Assembly (NCBI GenBank): GCA_022559845.1
Contig: CM040121.1
Location: 570,326,140 to 570,390,139 of the forward strand
Direction: 5' to 3'
DNA: 64,000 nucleotides
DNA from: Amorphophallus konjac
Lineage: Eukaryota; Streptophyta; Magnoliopsida; Alismatales; Araceae
The position numbers and the translations under genes are program-made. Below, piece by piece: positions 38,544 through 49,879 of this stretch. Each line of letters opens with the position of its first letter. Positions within the stretch are counted from its first letter, which is position 1. Under the pieces are notes generated by a model. That model was given only the letters and a program-made list of their open reading frames with translations, was not told the origin of the DNA and made no database searches.

Positions 38544-39700
38544 GCCGGCGCCTGCCGCCACCGCGACCTCGCCACCGGCGGGTTAAAAAAATAATAAGAA
38601 AGCGATACCGAGAAGGACTTCCATTTTCTTCTGTTTTTTTTTCCGCGTCTTTGGGCAGATAATTTTGGTGGTCTTTTCTCCCTGGGAAATTCAATTTTAA
38701 TACCTATAAAAATTCTTTTATTTTATTGATGTAATTACTCTGCTTTCGCATTCGCACCCTCTGCAAAATCTCGTATTGCATCGATTTTGCTCGGCGGTCA
38801 CTCCAAGTCGCACTGAGCAGCCCCGGCAAGTTCACCCGGGCGGAATCGTGAGAGCTCAACCTGCTTCCGGCCATGTCGGCCATCTGCTCTGGGTACGACG
38901 CGAGGCAGGGGGGCCGGGGGGTACGCGGCCGCGTCCGTTGAGGGCCGCCGCCGCCTCCATATTCACCGAGCTCGCGGGCCGCCTTTGCCAACAGCTCTTC
39001 TCTCTTCTTCTTGTGTCGTTGTTCTCGTTGTTGCTGCTGTTGCGACGATGCTGGCGTCCCCCTGGTACGGTTTTTTCTGCCGTTCCCGCCGTGCCGCTGC
39101 TCCGTTCCTGCGGCTGCGGGGCGTCACTTTCCTCTTGCCGTTCGCTGGATGGCGTTTCTTGATGCCTACCGGGAACTGTCGTGACCGTGTCCTCCACCGC
39201 GCCGGACGGGCGCCCCGCGCGTAACGGCATCCCGCAAGGGGACGAAGGAACGGAACAGCGGATGCGACCGTGTTTTTTTTGGCGGGGTCCGGCGTCAGCG
39301 CAGTGGGGAGAGGGGAAACGGAACGGGAAACAGAACCGGAGCGATTCCTTTTTTGGCGGGAAAGAGCGGAAACAGAAACATCTGGACATGGGCCGTTGGA
39401 TGGGATCGGGCGGCCCGTTGTCGTGGGATTTCGGGCCCGATCAAGGCATCGCGGGGGCCCACATCAATTGTCGACGTCGTATCGGCCGTTGATTTCGGCG
39501 GGCCCCAATTTCCTCTCGAGAAAGTCCACCCCCGCCCCAAATCTGGACCGGGGATCCACGCGGGTAACCGCCGCGACACGGTCGTTTACGATCGTGGGCC
39601 CGCCATAGGTCTAGCAGCCACCACCAGGAAGACCCACTGGGCCTGAGGGCGATGAATCCACAAATTCGATCCCACAATGCTGCTGCTTCGGTTTCCACCT
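38544..39700. other. 3' flank and GC-rich unassigned stretch
   Basis: 38544-38760 is the likely 3' UTR and terminator zone of the E3 gene (AATAATAAG near 38590, T-rich 38632-38642; no poly(A) signal can be proved). 38800-39660 is strongly GC-rich with frames on both strands, the longest 177 codons on the minus strand (39389-38856). They are Arg/Pro/Ser-rich and show no motif I know. It may be the CpG-rich start of an unrecognised gene, a gene relic or compositional noise. Confidence 0.4.
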
Positions 39701-40505
39701 TAACAAGTTACAACGGCTTATTAAGGGACATATACTACCATCTTTCCTGCAAAGGAACAGTAAGGAAGAGCTAAGTTCAAGAGAAGGGCATTTCTGCGTT
39801 GAGTCACCAAAAGGAAAAGAACCATCTCTCTAGTCTTGTGTAGATTTTTTTTTTCCTTTTCCTTTTCTTTATAAAGGGCGGGGAGGGGGGAACGCAGGAT
39901 CGAACCACTTCCCATTTCACCATCTAACGAAGGAAGAGAGGGACGTTTCACCACATGGAGGTGGAGTGAAAACCAAAACAGTGAGAGAAGATGCTTTTTA
40001 TAGAAATAGCATGCCGGATGTCACCCGTCTCGGTGATGTGCTCCTTATATGCTACGGAGTCCATCCCGGGGAAATCAATCCAAGCCGCATATCCAGGGCG
40101 ACATCATCATCATCATGTGGGACTCGTTTGGCCATGGTGTGTGCCGTACTCGAGATCAGAATTGGGGAACAGTTGAATGAGGTGGAATGGGAATTTGCCG
40201 GCCTATGAGCGTCTTTCTGATTAGTTGATCCTTCTAGATGCGTCTAAACCTTAAATATGAGATTCTCATCTGAGACATGAGAGTACGTTAATTTTTACTT
40301 ATTAGTCTTTACAAACTTACGTAATTGTGATTAGTTCGTATGTTACAACTATTTATTTAAAAATTATTATAATATTCTAACTCTTGATAAAAAAATCCAT
40401 GCGATTAACGGATGGCAAAGAACAAAGAACATGCAATTAAAGATGGAAGAAATATTCTGTGTAAGGAATAAATTTATCAAAATAACCCTCCCTCTCTCTC
40501 TCTCA
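39701..40505. other. AT-rich intergenic DNA
   Basis: No supportable gene. Contains a T-run at 39845-39853 and a (CT)n run at 40490-40504 just outside the hAT insertion. Confidence 0.5.
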
Positions 40506-41323
40506 CCCCCCACTAGGGATGTCAACGGGTCGGATACGGTGCGGATAGTGGACTATCCGTATTTGTATCCGATAAGGGAGAACTGTATCTGTTTGCTGTT
40601 CGTTAAGTATTCGGAAAGTGGTGTATCCGAAAACCGTTATCGAGTATCCGAAAAATACGGTTAGCGGACGGTTACCAGACATAAAAGTACATATAAGATT
40701 AAAATTTAAGATGTAAATTAACTCAATTAGAAAAAAATTTAAATTGAAAAGAACAATCCATATGATAAACAAACATATTTCAATTTAGTTCTCATATCAT
40801 CGTTATTCATGAGTCAACATATAATGTAATTAAAAGTATATAAATATATAATATTATAATATCCCCAAAGATAATATGAAACATATAAAATTTAAATAAT
40901 AAAATAAACTAACTCTTTTGGACTTTAATCTCCATCGTATTCTCATTCTTTACATATCTTTCATGAAAATAAAGAATATATTAATTTGATAATTTAAAAA
41001 ATTATAAAAATATCTTGTAATTTAGAAATATTTTACCTTCATAATAGAAATGACTTAAATTATACACATATCTCATCTTCAATATCATTTTCTTCGAGAC
41101 ACTAAATTATTTGAGTCAAATATAAACTTGTTTAACGGTAACGGACGGATACGGATTCGGAATGAGGTGTATCCATATACGTATCCGCTAAGAAACCAGA
41201 TATATCTGTATTCGTATCCGTTAATTTATCGGAAAGAAAAATACTATCCATTTGCTGTTCGTTAAGTTAACAAAACGGACGGTTATCGGATTATCGGTTA
41301 CCATTGACATCCCTACCCCCCAC
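40506..41323. mobile_element. Non-autonomous hAT element, 802 bp, intact ends
   Basis: The element spans 40514-41315. It begins TAGGGATGTCAACGG, and the complement of its end is TAGGGATGTCAATGG, so the 15-bp TIRs differ at one position. It is flanked by perfect 8-bp direct repeats CCCCCCAC (40506-40513 and 41316-41323). Subterminal DNA is dense in CGGATA/TATCCG words in both orientations, the kind of array that hAT transposases bind. The core is AT-rich with no transposase. It shares its TIR type with the 6.85-kb hAT element at 47-53.8 kb and could in principle be mobilised by a related transposase. Confidence 0.9.
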
Positions 41324-44300
41324 CCTCTCCCTCTCTCTCACCTCCGACACCGACTTCTCCCTCGCCATCAAACATCAATGTAGGATTGGGACAGTCGCGG
41401 CTCGAACATGGGGTCGCTCTAGGAGTAGCACTTTCGACGGGGGGCGTATTGGACTCACACCATGTCGCTCCCCGTAGAGATGCCCAAGGTTTGTTAACCC
41501 CCCTCAACTATAGACACCGCTCGCAAAGATGCACCGTCGCCGCTCAATCCCACAAACACCGCATGGCTGCCTCCGTCTCGCTAGTCTCCCCCCTCCCCCT
41601 ATCCTTTGGTAGCTTGGGAGCAATAGGAAGAGGGGGTGTCCGGAAACCCCAATCTCTCTCTCTAACCAAAGGTACTTTGGTCTTTTATTAAACATTGGTA
41701 GAGTTAATCACATATGGGTTAACATTTTGGTGGGCAAATATCTAATGGAGGGAACAGTAGGGACTTCTTCTCATACTGCCGAAGATTATTGGGGTTTTTA
41801 GACAAATAATTGTAACTCAGAGATTAATTGACAATTACGTGGGGACTAATAAGTACAAATCCCTAAAATAAAAAGTATTGAAGAAATATGTAAAAGTGTA
41901 AAAGTGGTAGACTGATTAGTATAAAAAATTTCGCGTGTGAGTAAAGCATATATTTGTAAGTTTAACCTTCAAACTATTTGATAATAGACGATTAAAGAAA
42001 ATAAATATGCAATATGTCAACTATGCAATGGCGACAAAAAAAGTTGTAGTGGCAATAGTGGAGCGATACTGGATGCATTTACAGATTTGTTTTAAAAGAT
42101 AAAAATAAGTAAAACTATTTTTTTTGATGATGGGCAACTTAACAAAGTGGTATTCTGGTCTACACGGAGTACGAGAGATTTGGATTTAAATTCAACGACA
42201 TCAGTTCAACTCACGCATATCTTTTTTTTAAGGTTAATAAATCTCGTGCTTACGTCTCTCGAAGATTAAATGTGAGTCAAATAAATTCTCCCTCTCTTCT
42301 GAAAGTCGAATATGAAATATCCTTATCACGAGACAAGATCCTTATTAATTGACCCACTCGGGATCCTCTGAAAAAAAAAAGAAGATTAAACTCATCCTCA
42401 TAAATTTATTTGGACTGAAAAAAAGCTTCCAAACACATTACATTATAAGATATATACCATACAACGTAATAATGAGTTAGTTATCCTCGTATATAGAACA
42501 AGGATGAGTAAGGACGGGAGAGTGGAGTTTGGAGGGGCAACTATTTGCTGAAGATGCATTCACTTTACCTGTAAATTTATAACTTATAGGTTACAAGAAT
42601 TACATTCCATCATATAATAAAAGAAATGTTCACAATGAGTAACCCTTTTGGACACACTTATCACACAAGATGTTTTCACGTTGTGTGAATTACACGTAAC
42701 CTAATTGTGCTAAACATCAAACACCTCCATGCATGTTTGGCAGCAAAGGGAACACTTAATTGCCTACAGAGTTTCTAGGAACCACGGGTAGTAGACTTCA
42801 GACTAATTTTAGACATATTTGGGAAGGCAAAGTCAAGCATCCAGAAAAGTAGCTCGAAGGATAACAAGTTTAGCCTTTGAATTGAGCAAAACAAGGGAAA
42901 AGCATGCCCAACAATGAAAACAATGCTACTCAACTCTAAGTTGAAGAAGCTGATTTCTTAGTGTTTTCCTTGAAACATGTAAAAATGTGTTCCTCGGAAA
43001 ATATAAAAAATGTTTTTGAAGATGTAGCAAAGAATAATGTCACATTATTTAATAGATTAAAGCATAAAGATAAAAATGTTTTTAAAAATAAAATTTACCC
43101 TTCTCTTACCTTAAGATTTCGGTACGTTAGACATTTGCAACTTCATTCCTTGCAATAGTAACCATGCGATTTAACGTGTAATAGTGATAAATATGCGTCT
43201 CCTCATACTCTCTCCCGCATCTTCTTGAAAACGGGAATACATGTTTCTGTGCTCGGCATATCTAGACTCTCGTTGGGAGTCTATCTAGAGAGAGACTTTT
43301 CTTAGGGTTGAGAGTACATGCAAACTTGATTTTGTCTCATTTCTCTCGTCTCTTTCACTATGTCATCTCCCTCAACAAGAGCTCTTGGAGCGATCTTTTG
43401 TGATGTTCGTCTCAACGTCGTAACTTGGACGTCTATCTTCCTCTCCGTAGATATCTTGGATGATTTGGTTGGGCATCAACGCCTTAGGCGGCTATCTTAT
43501 GCTTAATTTGAAAAGTATTCGAGTTGTTTGTTCTTGTTTGGGTTTGTAAGGTGGGGGCAACGTCTGAAGACTGAACGTGCCAGCAGCTTGCAACATATTC
43601 TAAGCATCCACGTTGGGTCCCAATGAAAAAGGACCCCCCCCCCTCTCATTCCCTCAATTATGTAGATTCTAGTCCCAACTATCAAGACCTTCCATAAAGG
43701 ACTCCTATTCCAAATTTTCTTCTTCCACCATTTGGGTCAGAAAGACGTAACTTAATTCAGAGGTCATGAGCATGTGGTTACCACTTGCCCACAAACTTTC
43801 TCCCTTCGTATTTCCACCTTTGCTAGTTTCGGATAAGTAGATCGATGCCATTCGATCGATCCTCCTCGTTCGTATTTATTTATGTATTTACTTGTGTTTG
43901 TTTCCGGTGATTCGAAATCCATTTCTTGTTGTAAATTCCTTTGGGTTGTTTGGTGTCTTGGTGATTTTCCATCACTTGACATGACCGTGGGAGACAACTT
44001 GCGGCTTTATGCGCATCGCCTCCTTGAGGAAGGTATTCTACGTATCTTCTGATGTTATGGTGCATGGAAAGCGCGCGTTTTCTAATTAATAAAGAGGTGG
44101 GGGGGGGGTTAATGTGGGGGATAATCACGTACGGTTTTTAACTACCGTAATTTGATTTCTAAGGTCTAATGTACGTTTCTCATTCAAATGAACGGGCATA
44201 AAGCCATGCAGCTTCAGAAGTTATTCCCTTCAGATAAAACTGCGGTAATTAGTCCTATATATATATATATAGTTGTTCTCATTAATTAGAAGGGGAAGCA

Positions 44301-45314
44301 AAGCCTCCCCTATGATCAGCAACCAAACAGAAAAGCCGGGATGCAAATGGAGACAAGTATAGATGTGATACAGTATACATGAATATGTATATATAGGCTT
44401 CAAGATTTTTTTGAATGACAAAGGATGGAGAAAGTTCTGCGAAACCCGAGAGAGATGTGGTGTTAAGTTTTGCCGTTGGCTCTCTTTCTCAAGAGTGATT
44501 TCTCCAACACAACCTCTCTCTCTCTCTCTCTCTCTCTCTCCCTTTGAGGAGGTTAGGCATGGCAAACTTTGTCCACTAGTCAAGAGTCTCATTAAATGAA
44601 TAAACTGGCTCAAGCAAACTAAAGGAAAACCATATATCCAACCCAGCATGGAACCTTTGCATCTTATCCAGAAAGTAAGCAAGGCTGTAGCACACTAAAG
44701 GATGTCATGATATTTGTCCTTTTCATACAAAGTCGACAAAAAAAATATATCATATGTATCACCCCATGGATGCATCTAGGGAATGCCAGTCGCAGCAACT
44801 GCATCATTGCTCATGGGTTTCTCAAAGATGATATGGTAAGACCAAAAGCCATCATATATTATGAAGTCCCTCCATCACAGCACTGATACTCCATGGCGGT
44901 GCTATGGCTCGACGATCAGTTCACGGAGCTTGGCTCGGGAAGTGAGTTCTTACGAATATTTACACCGTGTTAGTCATCTTACCTCCAAATTTTAAAATGC
45001 ATAGGATTCACCCGTTTTAAAATTGCGATCTTAAAATTGGAAATCTGCGACTCTTTTTAAAAATAATAAATCACATAACACCTTGCCAAACGTTTCCTTA
45101 TAAGGAGTCGTAGCATTTACTCTCATGAAATGTGATATAATATATATAGGAACAACTTTTATATATGTCTACAACTCTTGTACTATTGCCATATACTACG
45201 TCTCATTCGAGGAGGAAACGATTTAAAAGTTTATAACCGGCCGCATCTTGGTCTTGTGATCTTGGAATAAGACAGACTAAATGTTAAAACGCTTTAACAT
45301 TTCAGAGTCTTAAA
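41324..45314. other. AT-rich intergenic DNA
   Basis: About 4 kb without a gene I can support. The frame at 41386-41691 is not recognisable. 44517-44540 is a (CT)n run, and a G-run lies near 44099-44108. Frames at 43764-44128 and 44230-44682 lack any family motif. Confidence 0.5.
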
Positions 45315-45650
45315 GCACACTCTTGTTAATTACACATTGAGTGTGTGTGTCAAATAAATTATTTTTTTTAATATTTCTACGTGAAATGTACGCCCTTTTA
45401 ACTTAACGTGTAGGACACATCTGTATTCGATCATTTAAAATTTTTAAAATAAAAAAAATTGATTCAAGAAAAATTAGGTCCAATAATATTTATTGAATCT
45501 GATTTTTATTATCTAATTTTTTTGTATCGTTGGATGGAGGGTGTAACTTATACGATAAGTCAGGGAGACTTAAATTTCACGTCATAAATTTCTTAAAAAA
45601 ATATTTTACTTTGATGCACACCTTTGACGTGTAATTAACACGGGATGTGC
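45315..45650. mobile_element. MITE with about 70-bp terminal inverted repeats
   Basis: The left arm (45315-45387: GCACACTC, TTGTTAATTACAC, TTTTTTTTAATATTTCTACG, TGAAAT) pairs with the complement of the right arm (about 45575-45650: GCACATCCCGTGTTAATTACACG, ATATTTTTTTAAGAAATTTATGACG). The core is AT-rich and noncoding. No convincing target duplication was found, so the superfamily is left open. Confidence 0.65.
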
Positions 45651-46966
45651 GCCGAGCATTTTTCTAACATTCCTCGTCATTCAAGTTGGTGCTGGGATTA
45701 GATCGATCACAGGTATGCACCTTTGAATTGAAATCATCAGAAGATGGGTTTGGGGTAATGGACATCCGATTTCAACTTCAAATTTGGACCAGAGTTTGGT
45801 GTTCCTCTCGAGTGTCCTCTGCCCTACCCTGCGCTATCACATTTATTTCAGCGGTTAGAATGGCCCGAAAGAAGCCAACGTGACATGCCCATGATGGGAC
45901 AAAGTCGGTGTAGGTGGGTCTTAAGAGAGCCGCATTGATGACAGAGCACCACCACACATGCTTTTGGGGGCTGTGTCATATTAGTGAAATGTCAACTTTC
46001 TAGACGAAGACGTTGCAGGAATTGGATGCACGTAAAGTGCTCGGGGGATTGTCCTGGCGAGTACGTCTCATCCACCGAAGCCCTAACTTGTTTTCATGCT
46101 CTCGTCCTTGGGCTCTCTATGGATTAAATTCGGGTCCTACACTCTTTACTTTTGGAGTGTGAGCCTAACCACTTGCTGTTTCATTTAGGGCTAGTTTGTT
46201 AACGGAATAGATGTTCTAGAGATGGCATATTCGCCGGTCGACGGCCGATTTCATCGCTATCGGCGCTCTTCGAGTTTGATAATTAAAGTCAGGATTAAGT
46301 GGGTCAAGGAGGCACAAAATTGGATTTTAGGAGATTTTATCATTCAAGTGGGATGGCTCCAACAAATCAACCGAGCCCGATTAAGGTGGATGGATTGTTC
46401 CCCCTTACCCCGCTCGACTAACAAATTGGCTCTTAAGATCTTGTCCAATGTAGGACTATTTGGAGGGGGAAAAAAGTCCAATGACTATGCAATAGGTCAG
46501 TTCGTGCCTCGTAATCCTTTCCAATTAGGAGGAAGATTATGGCTTCTGCACTAGAACGCCTTACGCATAGGCCCATGGGCTAAGAGAAGCCAAGCCCAAT
46601 CTAAAACCATCCACGTGTGTGTGTTCCTCGTGGGCCATTTTATGTTTTTGAGAAGTCCAACTTGTTTAACCACGTGATGTGCAGTCAAATTCTTTACTTT
46701 GTTTTCTTTTTTCTTAAAAAAAAATGAGGCCGGTCCAAACCTGACTACATGTTCATACAATCTGATCAATGATTAGACGGTTGAAGGAAATAAAAAAAAA
46801 CAATAATAAAGAATGGACACACTAGTTTGTTCGAGATAATTGGGCCAACCACTCTTGGCTATTTAGGACATCCGATTTCTTTTTTTTTTAATTTTTTCAG
46901 CCATCTAATCGTCAATTCTCGAGATTGGGCTGACTTTTTTTTCTGTATCTTGAAAATTTAGTGTTG
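45651..46966. other. Intergenic DNA left of the large hAT element
   Basis: 45836-45990 is a diverged homologue of 54908-55050 on the other side of the hAT insertion (shared GCTATCACATT, TTCAGCGG, ATGCCCATGA, CACATGCTT). At 46192 a GGCTAGTTTGTTAACGGAAT word resembles MITE ends seen near 61.84 and 61.14 kb. The 110-codon frame at 46222-46554 matches nothing I know. Confidence 0.4.
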
Positions 46967-47329
46967 GTGAGGCATAGCAGTGTCAATGGGTCGGATCCGG
47001 GTCGGATCCTTTGTGATCCGAATCCGCATCCGATAATATCAGATCCGAATCTGACCCAAATCTAAATTAAAACACTGTTTCGAATTCGGATCCGATCCGA
47101 ATCCGGATTTTAATTTTCGGATTCGGATCTAAACCGAAATCCTTTTCTGTACATATTTAATAGATAATGAGTCAGTGGATCCGAATGTACATGTTGAGTT
47201 TAATTTGGATCCGAATTTTCGGATCTATACTAAACAAGATATTACACCTAAACAGCTACCTTTACAGGTAAATAATAAGCACAAATTTTCGGATCCTCCA
47301 GACTGGGGCAGGCATAAACTGAGGCTAAA

Positions 47330-47697
47330 ATTTTGGATACAGAGAGAAGTGAATCAGAATCATTGCCTCTTGGGATGAGGTAACAACATCATCAAATGGT
47401 GTAGAGGATCATCCAGCAGAAGAACATACTGAGGTTGAGATAATGGAGGGAAGTGGATCAGAATCATTGGCTCTCACGAATAAGGAGGAACATGTAGCAC
47501 TGAATTCAGCAGAGGAGACTCCAGCCTTGGAACAGTTTGCACAGTCCAGGTCCAAGCCAGAACCTGAAACTCAGTCAACGATGGAGCTTGGAGGTAAATC
47601 TCATGAAAACAGTGAGATAATTCCCATAGCTACAGTTGATGAACCGAAGACAGAAGCTGACAACAGCAATAGTTCTCAGGGAAATAGTGAATGAATA
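47330..47697 (+). pseudogene. Exon-like acidic fragment inside hAT (captured?)
   Basis: An open frame from about 47377 to the stop at 47695-47697 is Glu/Ser/Asn/Thr-rich (TSSNGVEDHPAEEHTEVEI, then MEGSGSESLALTNKEEH, ending NSNSSQGNSE). Codon use and composition look like a disordered acidic C-terminal tail of a host protein. The DNA AGTGAATCAGAATCATTG (47350-47367) recurs nearly exactly at 47451-47468, an internal repeat. An AG acceptor-like site precedes it (about 47342). I cannot name the parent gene. It might instead be part of a second hAT product. Confidence 0.45.
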
Positions 47698-47887
47698 ATC
47701 CTGATAAAATTTTATTTATATGAAAATATTTTTTAAAATCATAATGTCATGCATACCTTCCCAAGACAAAAAGTATAATATTTACCCTGTCAAAAAGGCA
47801 GTTTAAGTACATACCCTGTTGTGACATGAAAATGGACAATTGTGACATTTTTATCCCTCTAAGAATGTTACACATGACATATTGATT

Positions 47888-48306
47888 TTAAAGATTATTT
47901 TTACATGCACAAGAGAAAATATTCAAATTTATGCACAGTGCATCTTTGACAAGTTCAAGGAGGTTCTTATCAGAAAGTTCAACTAGTATTGCATATGCTT
48001 CTGCTTCATTAAGGTCATGTACCTCCATCCACATGTTGATGAGAACATCCACTGGGATCCTTTTGTCCTCTGCAAAGAAGCCCAAGTCCAGAAAGCATTC
48101 CTTAACCTTTTTTGGCAAGTGCTCAATACCAACAGCCATTCGTTTGAGTAACTTGGCTTCATGGGATTCAGATATGGCTTCTCCAAGTGAGAGCTTATTC
48201 TTAGCATTCATCCAAATCTTTGCGGGCTGATCTCGTAGGGAACCCCCAATCACTTTCAGAGCTAGAGGAAGCCCCTTACACTCTGCAATCACATGTTGTT
48301 TTGGCC
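47888..48306 (-). pseudogene. Captured ADR1-type helper NLR fragment (NB-ARC)
   Basis: The frame reads KQHVIAECKGLPLALKVIGGSL, then SHEAKLLKRM, then LPKKVKECFLDLGFFAEDKRIP, VDVLINMWMEVHDLNEAEAY and LSDKNLLELVKDA. GLPLAL is the conserved NB-ARC GxP motif, and the CFLDLGFFAEDKxIPxDVLINxW block is the ARC/winged-helix signature of RPW8-class (ADR1/NRG1-like) helper NLRs. It has no P-loop, RPW8 domain, MHD motif or LRRs, so it cannot act as a receptor. After KDA the frame runs into about 15 unrelated residues, as if through a lost donor site. It lies inside the hAT element on the same strand as the transposase. A transcript could be a source of small RNAs against the parent gene; that is speculation. 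Confidence 0.82.
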
Positions 48307-48765
48307 ATATTCAGATGGTAAATAGAGATGCTTTGGAGTTGATTATGAGATAATAATATAGAAACTTAAAAGTGTAAACTTGACATGAAAGAAAGCTGAT
48401 AACGTAAGGAAATCTAATGTCCAAACCTAAGACTGAGAGGCTCATGCATGCCGTTCAGATATGTCACATACTTATGCAAAAATAATGTAATCAGAATCAC
48501 TGTAATGCAGATGCTCATTGATCACAGTGGTTCATGCCAGTCTGCACAAATACCATTGAATATGAAAGCATTGTATTAGGTGATCATATATTCAACGACT
48601 CGTTCAGACACCAACTCAGGAATTTCAGTGATTATGAAAAAAAGCTTCTAGACTTCTATAGAAAACTTTACATGATAAATTATAAGGAGAAAATTCTAAG
48701 TTCCTCAAAAATAACAACAGAAATGTTTTGCACTGCAAGATCAAGTATATATGTGGAGAGGTAAC

Positions 48766-48865
48766 TTTGATACCTGAAGAGTTGCCTCCTTATTTAGGAC
48801 TCTCTAGACTACAGGGCTTCACAATGATTCACCCTGTGGAACCACTCTTTATCTGCAATAGATAT
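48766..48865 (+). pseudogene. Second exon-like fragment inside hAT
   Basis: A short + strand frame reads LIPEELPPYLGLSRLQGF then TMIHPVEPLFICNRY before a stop. Its protein-like content (PEELPPYLGLSRLQGF) is unlike the surrounding AT-rich DNA. I cannot assign the parent with confidence. It is in the opposite orientation to the NLR piece, which would mean at least two capture events or an inverted rearrangement. Confidence 0.35.
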
Positions 48866-49879
48866 TAATCAGGGAAACATGAGAAAGTAATTGTTAATCA
48901 GTAATTGATGCACCCATCTAGGGGGTTACTTCATCCACACAAGGGACGTATGGGACCCTAAATGGAAAGGGTGAAAGCTGCCTGATCTGACAACTAAGAT
49001 ATTCCAAATGCATGGTGAATAGTCGATTCCCTCGTTCAGACTTGGGAAATTCTCCTTCCATTGACTTGGTTTGCATCCGACCGGTGTAAATTTGAAATAT
49101 ACGTACGTACATACATATATATATATATATGATACTTTTAAGTATACAAAAATTTTAATCATGATATTTTTATAAATTTTTAACAAATTAACTTTTTAAT
49201 GTTTCAATATGCGTTAACATGTTAATGGCAGATATGACAGACTACAGAAGAGGGTCAAAAAAAATTACCACATAAAACAGGCAGTCGTTAGTACTTTGCA
49301 TGGTGGAAGAAAATAGTGCTAGAAGTCTGATAAGGATATCTAATTAATTTTTTCCTAGCTCATATGATATATGCGAAGGTTTATTTCTGATCCTTATTTT
49401 AAATCCTCTCGTATTCCGTACCTTTTAATTAATGAGATGATTAATAAGGTGTTTGGTTGTAATTTTTTATCTCTTTTTTTCTTTTAAGATAAAGATAAAA
49501 AATAAAAAATCACTTACTCATGTTTGATAATACCTCCCTAATTTTTTAAGATGCAATCCCATCCATTTATAATTTCTCGTAAAATAAAAACATGCCTCCA
49601 CATTTTTTTAGAGAGAGAGAAGTCGCGACTCTCACTCTCACTCGACCCGTGCGTCCCTCCCTCCCTCTATCTTCTCCTTCCTCTCTTCCGACAACTCTTG
49701 CCCTATCACCCCACCTCCTTCCCACCCTCCCTTCGCTCCATCTCCAGCGACCCATGCATTTGGAATATCTATCACTGTAAAATTTATTATAGGGTAATAG
49801 TTATCTGAGATCCACACAAGTATAATAGAAGAATAAAATAACTCTAAAGAAGTGCAGGAACTAAATGTAGACATCATAC
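48866..49879. other. Internal hAT DNA without recognised genes
   Basis: Contains a 19-bp perfect inverted pair, AGATATTCCAAATGCATGG at 48997-49015 and its complement at 49752-49770, a short (TA)n run near 49116-49129 and a C/T-rich stretch at 49625-49750. No gene is supported. Confidence 0.5.

Noticed and set aside
37954..38694. 246-codon minus-strand frame, Arg/Pro-rich
   Set aside because: It is the antisense shadow of the GC-rich last exon of the BOI-like gene.
38856..39389. 177-codon minus-strand frame as a gene
   Set aside because: Low-complexity Arg/Ser/Pro composition without a known motif; long chance frames are expected in GC-rich DNA. Kept only as a note on the GC-rich stretch.
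46222..46554. 110-codon frame as a gene
   Set aside because: No recognisable domain; starts next to a MITE-like terminus.
48534..48764. 76-codon + strand frame in the hAT
   Set aside because: No motif; cannot be separated from chance, although it adjoins the exon-like 48766-48865 piece.
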